A DNA stretch of 64,000 nt from Xestospongia muta (taxonomy: Eukaryota; Porifera; Demospongiae; Haplosclerida; Petrosiidae). A program made the translations under genes and the position numbers. The first letter of the stretch is position 1. Every line of letters begins with the position of its first letter. The DNA is taken from NCBI GenBank assembly GCA_963693285.1, contig OY848923.1, positions 7,712,451-7,776,450 of the forward strand, given 5' to 3'. A model generated the notes under the pieces. The model searched no databases. It was not told the DNA's origin and worked only from the letters and a program-made list of their open reading frames with translations. This document shows, piece after piece, positions 1 to 11,080 of the stretch.

Positions 1-14
1 ATCTTTCGTTGCAG

Positions 15-331
15 ACAATACAGTTGTCCCGTTCTTTCTTATGTTGCTACTATTGGTGTTCTTGCTACTATTGGTGGTGGTGGGGATGATGTTACTACTA
101 CTGGTACCAGTCTTGTTGCTCTTGCTGCTGCTGCTGCTCATTTACTATGAAGACAACCATATAGTATACAGTAGTGGAGTACTGGCAGTAGATCAAGGAG
201 AACTGAACACAGAACAGACTTTTTCTTGTAACATCAGGTCTACTACAACATCTATTAATGATTATATCTATACCACTCCTGCTGTGCAGGCCAAGGACAA
301 TGGATTTTATAAGAGTCAACTTGTACTTTAA
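15..331 (+). CDS. Poly-Leu transmembrane protein, 3' exon (copy 1, partial)
   Basis: The window starts just upstream of a plausible 3' splice site (TTTCGTTGCAG, ending at 14). An open frame runs from there to TAA at 331, with an ATG at 41. From that ATG the product is 96 residues: an almost pure Leu/Val stretch (1-34) that would form one membrane segment, then a polar tail. The tail contains GVLAVDQGELNTE and TFSCNIRSTTTSINDYIY and ends KSQLVL. The same tail occurs at seven other places in the window, so it defines a family. No extracellular domain is visible because the 5' part lies outside. Function is unknown; a type I receptor or adhesion tail is a guess. If the splice site is used, the exon is the last of a longer gene. 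Confidence 0.6.
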
Positions 332-1190
332 TAACACTACTACTATACATTTGTTAGTTGTTTTTTTATTTTTATTAGTATAACTGTTGTTTAGTTATTT
401 GTATAAATACCTGCTGTTGAGTACATTAATGTATACTTCTATTTCATAGTTTGTCAGTTTTTCAATAGTTTTGAGCAAAATTTTGTTAACCATCTTATCC
501 GCTCCTTCGACTATTCCAAAGGATGGAGTGGTTAGGAGACTAATTAATATGCTATGAATCTAATTACTGCAAATACATGGAAACAGATAAAACAGGTTTA
601 AATGCCCAGTTCTTCAATTATTGTATTGTTAATGCTAGTCATAAACTACTTTTTTAACTTTTATTAATATTCTAGAACTCACAGTTCATTAGTGTGGCAT
701 CACGTACCATTACTTACTCACTATATGACAAATTCTTAATATTACTTTTGTTAGTTTTTTATTAGTATAACTGTGTTGTTTAGTTCCTCATATAAATACC
801 AGCTGTAGTACATCATTGTGTATTTTGTCTTGTTTTATATAAAACACTAACATTTAGCTCAAACACACTGTTAATATATAATTTGAGCTCTTTCAAGACT
901 CCTCCACGAGACTCATTTTAATTACAAGTGGGTGTTCTTTAAGACACTGTTTCAACTGATGATCTCACTTGAGAAAACCATTATATTCTTTCAGCATCAT
1001 GCATGAAATTAATCAAAATTATAAAATATATAAGAGTTGTTTAATGTAAGACTACATGTATAAATGGATAACACATGATAGGTGAATGGACAAGTGGATG
1101 GATGGACAGATCACTGTATAAACAGATAGTGAATGGATGAATAAATAGATGGTAGCAAGAAAGATAAGTTCATTTGTAGGGGTACTGCAT
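332..1190. repeat. 3' flank of poly-Leu gene, duplicated repeat block
   Basis: No gene seen. Sequence containing TATAAATACC-[AT]GCTG occurs twice (about 410 and 785) and recurs after the other poly-Leu tails (13.05, 16.85, 23.87, 40.61 and 53.80 kb). Positions 880-1190 match 40.69-40.92 kb, with the dispersed AACACCCACTTGTTAT-like core near 930. It is probably 3' UTR plus downstream sequence copied together with the gene. Confidence 0.6.
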
Positions 1191-1308
1191 AGTAGGGATT
1201 ATGATGGTGTTTATATATTGGTTATTTTGTGACAACATAAACAAAGTGGAGTAGAACAGAAAACCATGCATACAACACCAACCTGCATAATGAACAGTCA
1301 ATTAGTCA

Positions 1309-1640
1309 CTTGATTTCAGTAAATATTACATACAAGTTGATATAAGGTTTGTGTATCAATGTGTATTGGAAACACTCTTAGTATTTATTATAGAGTCAAT
1401 ATTTGTACTTGTATGAGTGCTTAGGGTACTAGTACTGGAGCTATTAATACTCAGTTAAGTATGACAGTTAATACATACAAACAAATTACACAGACATTAT
1501 TATCATTATCAAGGACATATAGTTACATGTACCAATACAAGTACAAATATTGACTCTATAATAAATACTAAGAGTGTTTCCAATACATATTAATACACAA
1601 ACCTTATATCAACTTGTATGTAATATTTACTGGAATCAAG
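1309..1640. repeat. 106-bp inverted repeat (fold-back)
   Basis: The arm at 1309-1414 is the reverse complement of 1535-1640 with only about three mismatches, separated by 120 bp. No coding capacity. The spacer holds the CTTAGGGTACTAG sequence found in the dispersed composite repeat. It could be a fold-back transposon remnant or a local inverted duplication. Confidence 0.75.
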
Positions 1641-1834
1641 TTACCATTATAGGAGGAAGATGGAGTATCTAAGTTAGATGTGCTCTTTTCCTGTTGTCTA
1701 ATCAATGATTATGTAATGTTTACATACAGTTATATAATGAAATATTTATACTGACAAGTTGTACAGTTTGAACTAAACTATTTGATGGATTTTGAACTAA
1801 AACATGAGATTATAACATCTATTTCCTTAATCAG

Positions 1835-2075
1835 TCCATCCATCCATCTATCTGTCCATTCACTTATCATCCGTCCATGTATCTGTCCATTCACTTATTA
1901 TCTATCTATCTATCTGTCCATTCACTTATCATCCATCCATGTATCTGTCCATTCACTTATCATCCATCCATGTATCTGTCCATTCACTTATTATCTATCT
2001 ATCTATCTGTCCATTCACTTATCATCCATCCGTTTATCTCTCCATTTATCATTCATCTATTTTCTATCAATATCC
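1835..2075. repeat. 31-bp ATCC/GTCC minisatellite
   Basis: Tandem copies of a ~31-bp unit built from ATCCATCTATCTGTCCATTC-like sequence. It matches the longer arrays at 5.55-6.32 kb (opposite strand) and 10.0-10.49 kb. The Ser/Ile/His-rich open frames here are a by-product of the repeat lacking stops. 2076-2310 holds no recognisable feature. Confidence 0.8.
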
Positions 2076-2310
2076 ATCCAACTAGTTGCTATCATTTCTC
2101 AATCATTTGCTGTTTACTTCTTTTTCTACTGATCATGTTATATGTAACTTTTACTTGCTGCTAAACCAGAAAGAGGGACTATCTGTTTGTTAGTTTGTGT
2201 TGAAGAACACCACTTGTTATCATTGTATGATCATGGAAATTATTAAAATTACATAGAAACTGACTAGTGATAAAAGACATTGGTTTAAAATAGTAATTGA
2301 TACCAATATC

Positions 2311-2510
2311 AACTAAGTGGATAGATTAATGAAAGTATAGATGAATGAGTAAATGGACAGATACATGAATATATGGATGAATGAATCAAAAGGAAGGATC
2401 AGATAAATGAATGGATGTAAGAATGGATGGATGGATGGATGGATGGATGGATTGATGTAAGAATGGATGGATGGATGGATGTATGGATAGATGGATTGAT
2501 GATGAGGCAA
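2311..2510. repeat. GGAT tetranucleotide-rich stretch
   Basis: Degenerate GGAT/GAAT repeats with a pure run of GGAT near 2425-2450. No gene. The flank GATGAGGCAAAAGAAATGAA recurs near 21.2 and 56.45 kb. Confidence 0.75.
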
Positions 2511-2996
2511 AAGAAATGAATGTCATATTATAATGGTTCAAACTTACAAATTGTTTTTGGAATACTGTGTAAACAGTACATGTACAGGAACATTGGGTAA
2601 AGTTTATACGTTATTTATTTTCAATATTAAATATAATTTCAACAATACATGTAATTTATTTATTGAGTCGTTATTGATATAGTAGCACTTTCATGTAATG
2701 GTCATTCTTACCAAAACATTGCTGTCAAATGTACCATAAATACTATTTAAACAATGTGTGGAAGAACATACATTTGTTATCATTGTATAGTCATGAAATG
2801 AGTCTTATACCATATAAATTATAATACTATATCACATGATGGATGTAGTTATATAGTTTAACCTGGTATGAGTATTATTAAAGAATTGACAATAACAATA
2901 ACAATATGAAGTATGAAGGATGTATCAATGTACATGTACTGTGTGTGTACATATATATATCCATCTATCCATCATCCATTTGATGATATAACTTAT

Positions 2997-3073
2997 ATCA
3001 TCACTACATACCAAGTATAGTATAATATTAATACTGTATTAATATTATATTATACTTGGTATGTAGTGATGAT
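2997..3073. repeat. 77-bp palindromic element, MITE-like
   Basis: A 38-bp arm starting ATCATCACTACATACCAAG is followed after one base by its reverse complement (one mismatch). A perfect copy lies at 9403-9479. Degenerate copies lie near 4377-4442, 11798-11868, 20253-20329, 21486-21564, 42905-42970, 56091-56168 and 57740-57800, and half-copies near 4870, 43390 and 58210. It is too short to encode anything. The repeated hairpin suggests a non-autonomous mobile element. Confidence 0.75.
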
Positions 3074-4238
3074 GTAAGTTGAATAAACAGGTTAACATAT
3101 AGAATTGAATTCATTGGCAAATTGACAGGTGTGAATGGATGGATGATGGACTGATAGACAAAGTAGTGAGTGGCACATTTAATAATTGGAAGTAAAATTT
3201 GATGATCACACATTGTTTATAATATTAACTGTGAACATTTTATGACAACATAAATGTACATAGTAGTTTTGGAAGGGGGGACAGGAGGACAAGTTGTCTT
3301 CCAATAATTGTACACAAAAAGGTCACATACAACACCCACCTGCATGACTAATTATCAATTAGACAATCTGATCACCTCCAAATCTTATCTGTCTTCTTAC
3401 TGAAACATGATTGTAAATTAAACAATTTATTAAATATTAATTGTGTACATTATACTACTAAAATATATGTTGGTATTATCTTCCACATATACAAGTCATA
3501 AACTATATAAAACTCATTGTATGATTATAACATATATATGAATTTCCACTTTCTTCCTATTATGGTAAATTGTATGGGTGCTTAGGGTACATGTCTGGGT
3601 GGCTCTTCTCAACTCGGACATACTATAGTACTGGAGTTATTAATACACAGTTAAGTCTGATAGTTAATACATACAATTAAATTACACATACATTATTATC
3701 ATGATCAGGATATACAGGGACCATCTGTTTGTTAGTTGAAACAATGTGTGGAAGAACACCCATTTGTTATCATTGTACAGTCTTGGAATGAGTTTTATAC
3801 AATATAAATTATAATACTATATCACATGAATTCACTAATTAATTTACTATAAATCATAAATATATATTCTCCACAAATTGACTCTTTCTGTTCACTTAAA
3901 CGTAATTTTCCATTAACAGTTTACATGACTGATTTGTTCAAGTCTGTCCACAAAGACTAACACTATAATTATTGTAATATCTAAACTAAAATAATTACTA
4001 TCACATTCCAATACCTGTTTCATGGATGGACTGATGATCAGGCAAAAGAAATGAATGGTCAGTTAAGTTTGTTATTTTATAATGATTCAAACATACAGTG
4101 TTTTGGATTACTGTGTAAATATTACATTTACAGGAACATTGGATGACCACATATATTGCCTCTTTTTCAATACCAACTAGACAACTGTGATAGTATCTGA
4201 AGATTAATAACCAGAAGTTGTTATGTCTGTCTTGTTAT
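3074..4238. repeat. Dispersed composite repeat
   Basis: No gene. The stretch carries a block with GACAAGTTGTCTTCCAATAA and a sequence around ACTGAAACATGA (3.25-3.48 kb), then GCTTAGGGTACATGTCTGGG (about 3.58 kb), then an AACACCCATTTGTTATCATT core (about 3.75 kb). The same blocks occur in the same order near 56.6-57.2 kb and in reverse near 19.1-21.1, 9.6-9.9 and 11.4-11.7 kb. Partial copies lie near 42.1-42.3 kb. This is the background repeat of the window. Confidence 0.65.
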
Positions 4239-4296
4239 AAAAGATTTCAAGTAATTTTAAATTATTTCAAACAGAGGATGATATGATAAATATGGA
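4239..4296 (+). pseudogene. Relic of SZT2-like exon B
   Basis: Resembles the exon at 28902-28971 (FKLFQTED...KYG followed by a GTAAG donor) but has small deletions and lies inside the dispersed repeat. Comparable relics lie at about 11.99-12.06 (-), 21.67-21.74 (-), 42.77-42.83 (+), 55.93-55.99 (+) and 57.60-57.66 kb (+), with weaker ones near 4.71, 43.23 and 58.06 kb. Confidence 0.6.
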
Positions 4297-5549
4297 GTAA
4301 GAAATGTAAATATCATCAATTATTCATCTGTCTATCCATCTTTTCTTCTACTTATCCATCCACGATATAAGTTACATTATCACTATAATATTACCAAGTA
4401 TAGTATAATTATAGTATACTATACTTGGTATGTAGTGATGATATAATATATACTATATGTATTTTATGTATATTATATCATTAAATCATGAGTTGGTAGT
4501 TGTAGGAACACTCAAATACAAATACTTATTATATTCTCTGGTTCAGCATCGTGCATGAAATCAAAATTGTATAATATATAAGAATTGTATAATCTATAAG
4601 ACTACATCTATGATTCATTTAACAATCCATCCATCCATTAAATTGTTTTGGATTATTACGTAAACATAAAAACCAACGGTTGTAATATCTGTCTTGGTAT
4701 AAAGAACAATGAAAGAATGATTAAAAGTAATTTCACATATAAGACGATATGATAAATATGGAGCAAGAAATGTAATATTATTGATTATTCGTCTGTCTAT
4801 CCATCCATCTATCTTTTGCTTCTGCCTATCCATCTATCCATCCATGTTATGATATAAGTTAATATTATACTATACTTGGTATGTACTGATGATATAATGT
4901 ATATCGTTAAATCATAATTTGGTTGTTGTAGGTAATACTCAACTATATACTGTATTAATGTCAATTAGTTATATAATATATAAGACTTGTTTAATATATA
5001 AATGGATAACACATGATAGGTGAATGGACAGATGGATAGAAAGAGGGACAGATCAATGTATAAACAGATAATGAATGGACAAATAAAATGAATGGATGGA
5101 TGAATAAATAAATGAATGGTAATGGACTTTAAAGAGGGTTGATGAAGGCAGGAATTTTGATGATCAAGCACTATTTGTAACATTAACTATGACTGTTTGG
5201 TGACAACATAAACATGTGGAGGGAACAGGACATGTCCAATAATTATAAAAGAGAGGACACAAACAACATTCCTACTCCACTGAAACATGCCTGTAAAGTA
5301 AACAGTTTGTTAAATATTAACTAATTATTAGTATAACCTATGTATAATATGTATAATATACTCTTAAAACTATATGTTACCATTGTCCCTCTCTAGTAAT
5401 TAAAACAAAAACAACAGTATATAGACTGCAGTCTTAATAGTACATTTACTATGATTTAAATGATTTGTACACACACATAAGATATCTAAAATCTGACTGC
5501 AAGTAGTAACATAAATATAGTTAAAGATACTACTTGAGAAATAGTTATA
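4297..5549. other. Intergenic repeats upstream of mini-cadherin 1
   Basis: No gene seen. 4297-4960 has a degenerate palindromic element and ATCC runs. 4600-5350 is similar to 43.1-43.8 and 57.98-58.68 kb, the corresponding upstream parts of mini-cadherin copies 2 and 3. Short open frames here are shared between copies but are repeat-derived. Confidence 0.55.
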
Positions 5550-6318
5550 CAGATATATGAATGGATGACAAGTAAATGGACAGATGGATGAATGGACATT
5601 AAGTGAATGGACAGATAGATGAATGGACATTGAGTGAATGGACAGATAGATGAATGGATGATTAGTAAATGGACAGATAGATGAATGGATAATGAGGGAA
5701 TGGACAGATAGATAAATGGACATTGAGTGAATGGACAGATAGATGAATGGACATTGAGTGAATGGACAGATAGATGAATGGACATTGAGTGAATGGACAG
5801 ATAGATGAATGGATGATTAGTAAATGGACAGATAGATGAATGGATAATGAGGGAATGGACAGATAGATAAATGGACATTGAGTGAATGGACAGATAGATG
5901 AATGGACATTGAGTGAATGGACAGATAGATGAATGGACATTGAGTGAATGGACAGATAGATGAATGGATGATAAGTAAATGGACAGATAGATGAATGGAT
6001 AATGAGGGAATGGACAGATAGATGAATGGACATTGAGTGAATGGACAGATAGATGAATGGACATTGAGTGAATGTACAGATAGATGAATGGATGACAAGC
6101 GAATGTACAGATAGATGAATGGATGACAAGTGAATGTACAGATGGATGAATGGATGACAAGTGAATGTACAGATGGATGAATGGATGATAAGTGAATGTA
6201 CAGATGGATGAATGGACATTAAGTGATTGGACAGATAGATGAATGGACATTGAGTGAATTGACAGATAGATGAATGGATGACAAGTGAATGGACATATAG
6301 ATGGAAGGAGGGATAAAT
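5550..6318. repeat. 31-bp minisatellite, about 24 copies
   Basis: The unit is about 31 bp with the core GAATGGACATTGAGTGAATG followed by GACAGATAGAT. Spacing between CATTGAG cores is 31 bp at 5721, 5752 and 5783. The unit lacks stop codons in all three minus-strand frames, so overlapping 240-288-residue open frames appear whose product repeats every 31 residues. I treat these as non-coding. The matching place upstream of mini-cadherin 2 (43.98-44.06 kb) has only a few units. Confidence 0.85.
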
Positions 6319-7245
6319 AAAAGAATAGATAAATGGACTGATTATCAAACAAATAAATTGATGTTTTACTTCAAAATCTATCAAATAGTTTGTTTAAATT
6401 GTACACATTATTTGTGTATGGCATTGTGTAATCTTAATAACTCACCAAATTTATCTCACTTTGAGAATAGAGTATAGTTTTTACAGTATAAGAATGAACA
6501 TCTTGAGAATACAACTCTTATCTTTAGAATATGTATGTGGGACTAAGGTACATCTTCAAAACACCTCTACAACTAAAACAATTAACTTCAGAATACTAAG
6601 AGTTATTCCAATACACATTAATAACAGAGTAGAGTCTAAATATATACTATAGAATGAATGAAGCTTGCTATGAAATTATCAGTTGTTACCATTTTTGAGT
6701 TATATTCAAAATCATTTATTTACACACAACATAGTCCACAAAATCAGTGATTGGATCTTTTAAAAAGATCTGATCACTAATTTCATGCATCTTGTAAGCT
6801 CTAATGATTATCCAAACAATAATTAAATTTCTGCTATAACAGTTTATCTAGCAGGAGGAGCAACTTCTACAAACAGTTGATATAAAGTTTTTTGAGGTTT
6901 TAATTTATGAAGAGTAAATATGGTACTCTAAACAGGACAAAATTATGTTGACAAAAACGCCATTATCTAAAACAACATCATACTCAAACAGTACTTCAGT
7001 CATCATGATCATTAGTCAACGTACATACTTTGTCCTGTTTGCAATACCGTAGAGTAAGGTACATGTACATATGTAGTCTACTACACTAAACTGTTTACCT
7101 ATGAGTGTGTCGTATGTGAATATTTAATAATATTCATTATTATAGTGAACTGAGCTGCTTGTATTAGTATACTACCTCGTCTATAGTACTGTGTCAAACA
7201 ATTAAAACTCACTTGTCCTTATCAACCACTGGAGCAGTTGCAAAG
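6319..7245. promoter_or_regulatory. 5' flank of mini-cadherin 1
   Basis: No gene. The flank is conserved with 44.1-44.77 and 58.7-59.32 kb: a TAACAGTTTATCTAGCAGGAGGAG block at about 6.84 kb (longer than shown in one piece in the other copies), TTTAATAATATTCAT about 120 bp before the ATG, and CTACACTAAACTG near 7.08 kb, which forms half of the hairpins seen upstream of copies 2 and 3. No clear TATA box could be chosen. The promoter is inferred from position and conservation. Confidence 0.4.
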
Positions 7246-8055
7246 ATGAAGAGAATGCCTGTCAAGAAAGACTGTTTAACGCGATTACTAGTAAGTCAAT
7301 GAGTGTTGTTTTCTGCTATATCATGGATACTTACCTTCCTCATAGGTAAGCATCCATATATGGTTTTATTAACAATTCTTACCACCAAACTATTATTAAT
7401 AGTTCTGATGAGATACTAATGGCCTCACTATTATAACGTCTGCTAGTTAACTGACAATAACTAGAATTGTTGTGCATTTTGAAAGAAACGTGGCTTAAAA
7501 AAGAAGCTTAAAAAGCTGCAGAATTATAATCGCCTTCTAATTAAATATGCACGTGAACTCTGACCTTTTCTTTTTGCACTAAGATACCAACATCTTAATT
7601 TATATACACAAAGTACAATGCATGATAGGATAAATGTGCTGTAGGAGAGAAAGGAGACACAAATGATGTCTTAGGGAGAATAAGGAGATGCAAATGATGT
7701 CCCAATGGTTGGTCACAAGATTTTGTTAGTAGTTCCAATTAGATGTACACTAAACTAAGAAAAGTACACTGCATAAATACAATGTTCAACACATTAAATC
7801 TATCATGCATTGTACTTTGCACTTTTTTATAAGCAGCTGATGAAGAAGCCCTTTCGGCCAAAATGTTGTTTTATAATAAAACTTTTTATCATCTTTAAAT
7901 ATTTTAATATTTAATCTCCATAATATTAAGGCTGTGTATAGACTGACGGTCATAGATGTATTCTTACAGTGTGGTGTTCAATTACAAGTACTCTGGACAC
8001 TGTCTAATATTGATTTCCATTAAAGTACAGCATTCTATTACCGTGCCTTAATTTT

Positions 8056-8118
<63 letters not shown>

Positions 8119-8876
8119 GATCACAACCATCTTACTACTTTGTAATAATAATGTATTTGCTACCAGACCAACATTCACTTCTACTTTCTATGAAGTGTCA
8201 GTTAAAGAGGACACACAAGTATGTTACTACTTTGATCTCTAACAAATTGTTAATACAAGTAGTTATAACTCAAACATTAAGTGCCACTTAATATTTCATA
8301 ACAAATTTCTTTGTTAACTAGTAATTATCTCTTGTTTCTTCTGTCTCACTTCTTTGTCTCTCACAGATTGGCCATGTACTACTCCATTTCTTAGAGGCTA
8401 ATACTAGTAATGTTACAACAAAGTATAGTCTTGCTGGAGAGAAGAGCCAAGACTTCTCTATCACACCTTATGGATCTCTCCAAGTAGCTAGACCTTTAGA
8501 TCACAAACAAAAAGATCATTATGAATTAACTATAGCTGCTACTAGTATTATATATCCCTATGAAACTGCATATTCACTGGTTGCTATAGATATTGAGGAT
8601 GTCCCAGATAATTACCCGGTATTTGAGAATGCAATGTATACATTATGGGTTAATGAGAACCAAACAATCAAAGAAACTTTCTTTTCAGTTATCTTTTTCT
8701 TTTCAACAGTTCTAGCACTAATCATTATTCTACTTAGTATTTTACGAATACAACGTAATGATCCACCAATTGATCATGGACATGATAATCCTGAGCTAGA
8801 AGCAAGAGGTAATGAAAAACAAACTGAGTTGGCTTATTCTTACAACAGATTTACTACAACATTTAAGATCAATTAA
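7246..8876 (+). CDS. Mini-cadherin copy 1 (single-EC membrane protein)
   Basis: Three exons: 7246-7290, 8120-8218 and 8367-8876, all phase 0, with GTAAGT and GTATGT donors and CTAG/ACAG acceptors, giving 217 residues. Residues 1-29 look like a signal peptide split by intron 1 (LLITTILLLC). Residues 32-134 match one cadherin repeat: PTFTSTFYEVSVKEDTQ, LQVARPLDHKQKDHYEL in place of the usual LDRE motif, and AIDIEDVPDNYPVF matching the DxNDNxPxF linker. 135-150 (YTLWVNENQTIKE) reads like the start of a second repeat that runs straight into a TM (about 153-174). The 43-residue tail has DHGHDNPELE and TELAYSYNRFTTTF. Classical cadherins have many repeats and a catenin-binding tail; neither is present. 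A role in adhesion or as a decoy is inference. Two paralogues lie at 44.8 and 59.3 kb. Confidence 0.82.
7830..7900 (+). other. CTGATGA...GGCC hairpin element in intron 1
   Basis: AGCAGCTGATGAAGAAGCC, a short loop and GGCCAAAATG resemble a hammerhead core (CUGAUGA, stem II, GAAA), but the G of GAAA is replaced. The same sequence is in intron 1 of copies 2 (about 47.7 kb) and 3 (about 59.92 kb). It may be a decayed ribozyme or a transposon terminus that happens to look like one. Confidence 0.25.
8059..8117 (+). repeat. (CT)n tract forming the exon 2 acceptor
   Basis: About 59 nt of uninterrupted CT lead directly into TAG at the start of exon 2. Equivalent tracts are about 74 nt in copy 2 and about 27 nt in copy 3. 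It must serve as the polypyrimidine tract. Confidence 0.85.
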
Positions 8877-9400
8877 CTATATTTACAACTCTATACAGAT
8901 CTGTGTGAGGTTTTAAACCTTAAAACTTGTTGAGCCCACTTTGTTTATTTACTTTTGTTATTAATTGTTTCATTTATTGTTTTATAATAATTACTCTTAA
9001 TCGATCATTTATTGAAATTAATGAAAAATAGTTTTAAATATAAGAGTGTGGATAATCATATGCATGGATAGATTAATGGATGGATGGATGAATGAATAGA
9101 TGGATGGATGAACGAATAATAAAAATTCGACCTGATGTTGTCTTGGCTCTCAACTGTACTCCAATAATTAATGCAGTTATTATGACTGGAGGAGGCGCTG
9201 TATCTAATATAATGGTTGAATGGTTACTTGTTGTTATAAAAGTAGATGGTACCTTTGATGATTCACAACTAATATTATAACCAGTGTGTGTGATCATCAA
9301 ATTCATATCCAATTATTTATGTACCACTCACTACTTTGTCTATTAGTCCATTCCCATCCTCTCACATCTATCAATTCACCTACTATTTGTTATCATATTT
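8877..9400. other. 3' flank of mini-cadherin 1 with possible FN3 fragment
   Basis: 8877-9060 is the 3' flank shared with copies 2 and 3 (AACTTGTTGAGCCCACTTTG). 9060-9115 is GGAT repeat. On the minus strand, about 9290-9110, an open stretch reads GYNISCESSK, STFITTSNHSTIILD and VQLRAKTTSGRI, spaced like the strands of a fibronectin type III domain. It has no clear splice sites and may be a lone exon relic. Confidence 0.35.
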
Positions 9401-9402
9401 AC

Positions 9403-9479
9403 ATCATCACTACATACCAAGTATAATATAATATTAATACAGTATTAATATTATATTATACTTGGTATGTAGTGATGAT
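9403..9479. repeat. 77-bp palindromic element, perfect copy
   Basis: A 38-bp arm, one central base, then the exact reverse complement. Same family as 2997-3073. The flanks TTACATCATCAAATGG and GGATAGATGG also accompany other copies. Confidence 0.8.
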
Positions 9480-9989
9480 ATAAGTTACATCATCAAATGG
9501 ATGATGTATAGATGGATATATATATATGTACACATACATACAGTACATGTACATTGATGCATCCTTCATACTTCATACTGTTATTGTTAATTCTTTAATA
9601 ATATTTATACCAGGTTAATCTATATAAGTACATCCATCATGTGATATAGTATTATAATTTATATTGTATAAAACTCATTTCATGACTGTACAATGATAAC
9701 AAGTGGGTGTTCTTCTACACACTGTTTCAACTAACAAACAGACGGTCCCTGTATGTCCTGATAATGATAATAATGTATGTGTAATTTAATTGTATGTATT
9801 AACTATCAGACTTAACTGTGTATTAATAGTTCCAGTACTAGTACCCTAAGCACCCATACAAGTTACCACAATAGGGAAATTGATATATATGTGTAATGAT
9901 CATACAAGGAGTTTTATACTAACAAGTTGTATAGTTTGAACCAAACCATTTGATGGATTTTGAACTAAAACATGAGATTATAACATCTA
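9480..9989. repeat. Dispersed composite repeat, reversed
   Basis: No gene. Matches 2.75-2.99 kb and 3.55-3.83 kb in reverse orientation and 20.34-20.72 kb in the same orientation, including GTTCTTCTACACACTGTTTC and CTAAGCACCCATACAA. Confidence 0.65.
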
Positions 9990-10490
9990 TTTCCTTAATC
10001 AGTCCATCTATCTATCTGTCCATTCACTAATCATCCATCTATCTATCTGTCCATTCATTATTCATCCATCTATCTATCTGTCCATTCATTTATCATCCAT
10101 CTATCTACTTACCCATTTACATGATTCACTAATCATCCATCCATCTATCTGTCCATTCATTTATCATCCATCCATCTATCTGTCCCTTCGCTTATCATCC
10201 ATCTATCTATCTGTCCATTCACTTATCATCCATCCATCTATCTGTCCATTCATTATTCATCCATCCATCTATCTGTCCCTTCACTTATCATCCATCCATC
10301 TATCTGTCCATTCATTATTCATCCATCTATCTATCTGTCCATTCACTTATCATCCATCCATCTATCTGTCCATTCACTTATCATCCATCCATCTATCTGT
10401 CCATTCATTATTCATCCATCTATCTATCTGTCCATTCACTTATCATCCATTCATCTATCTGTCCATTCATTTGTCATTCATCCATCAAAC
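9990..10490. repeat. 31-bp ATCC/GTCC minisatellite
   Basis: About 16 copies of an ATCTATCTGTCCATTCAC-type unit, reverse-complementary in sense to the 5.55-6.32 kb array. No gene. Confidence 0.85.
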
Positions 10491-10882
10491 AGGTATTGGA
10501 ACATGAGAGTAATTATTTTAGTTTAGATATTATAATAATAGAATAATAGTATACAATATTGTGGTAGTAGTATACAATATAGTGCTAGTCTTTCTGGACA
10601 GACTTGAACAAATCAGTTGTGTACGTTACTAATAGAAATCTAATTTAACTGAACAAGAGAGTCAATCTGTACAGATTATATATTTATTATTTTATTGGTT
10701 ACTTCAAACAAGTACATTACTAGACTTGTACTAACATTATTAGAGGACATATATAATATGTTTATTGTTCTATTATCACTTATAATGAATACACTCCTTT
10801 AATTAATGTATTAATAAAGAGAATATACATGTAATAATATATGACTCCACCCACCTCATAACTAGGAGGAGGTAAGTTATAC
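10491..10882. other. Repeat flank of the lone exon
   Basis: No gene. 10.48-10.82 kb is related to 3.87-4.03, 12.28-12.36, 16.18-16.46 and 41.03-41.28 kb. ACTCCACCCACCTCATAACTA (10.84 kb; first 20 bases shared) also occurs near 16.48 kb and in reverse near 40.97 kb, marking a recurrent junction. Confidence 0.5.
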
Positions 10883-11080
10883 CCCCGGTCCAGGAACGTT
10901 GTAAACATTTATAGAGATATAGTGGATAAGTGAGTGGAGTATGTGAGGGGCTAAGAGAATGACGTCCTTGACGAGTGGGTGGACGTTCATTAATGAGATG
11001 AAAATGAAGGGTTTTTAAGTATTCAAGGTAACTATTGAGGAAGTTCTCACATACTGTACTCTGCCATATCTCATCTTCTT
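10883..11080 (-). pseudogene. Orphan exon, possibly SZT2-like
   Basis: On the minus strand an ATATCAG acceptor opens a 198-nt frame that ends at a GTATAA donor. It encodes 65 residues with motifs DEIWQSTVCENFLNSYLEYL, INERPPTRQGRHSLSP and LYLYKCLQRSWTG. No partner exons are adjacent. A damaged copy at 18771-18879 is fused to the exon described at 28721, so both exons probably come from one parent gene. The pattern loosely recalls the C-terminal part of SZT2 (KICSTOR subunit), but I cannot verify this. It is called a fragment because it is isolated among repeats. Confidence 0.45.

Noticed and set aside
4615..4833. 72-codon minus-strand frame conserved at 43.14-43.36 and 57.99-58.36 kb
   Set aside because: The N-terminal part is GGAT-repeat translation and the rest is an exon-B relic read in antisense; conservation follows segmental duplication.
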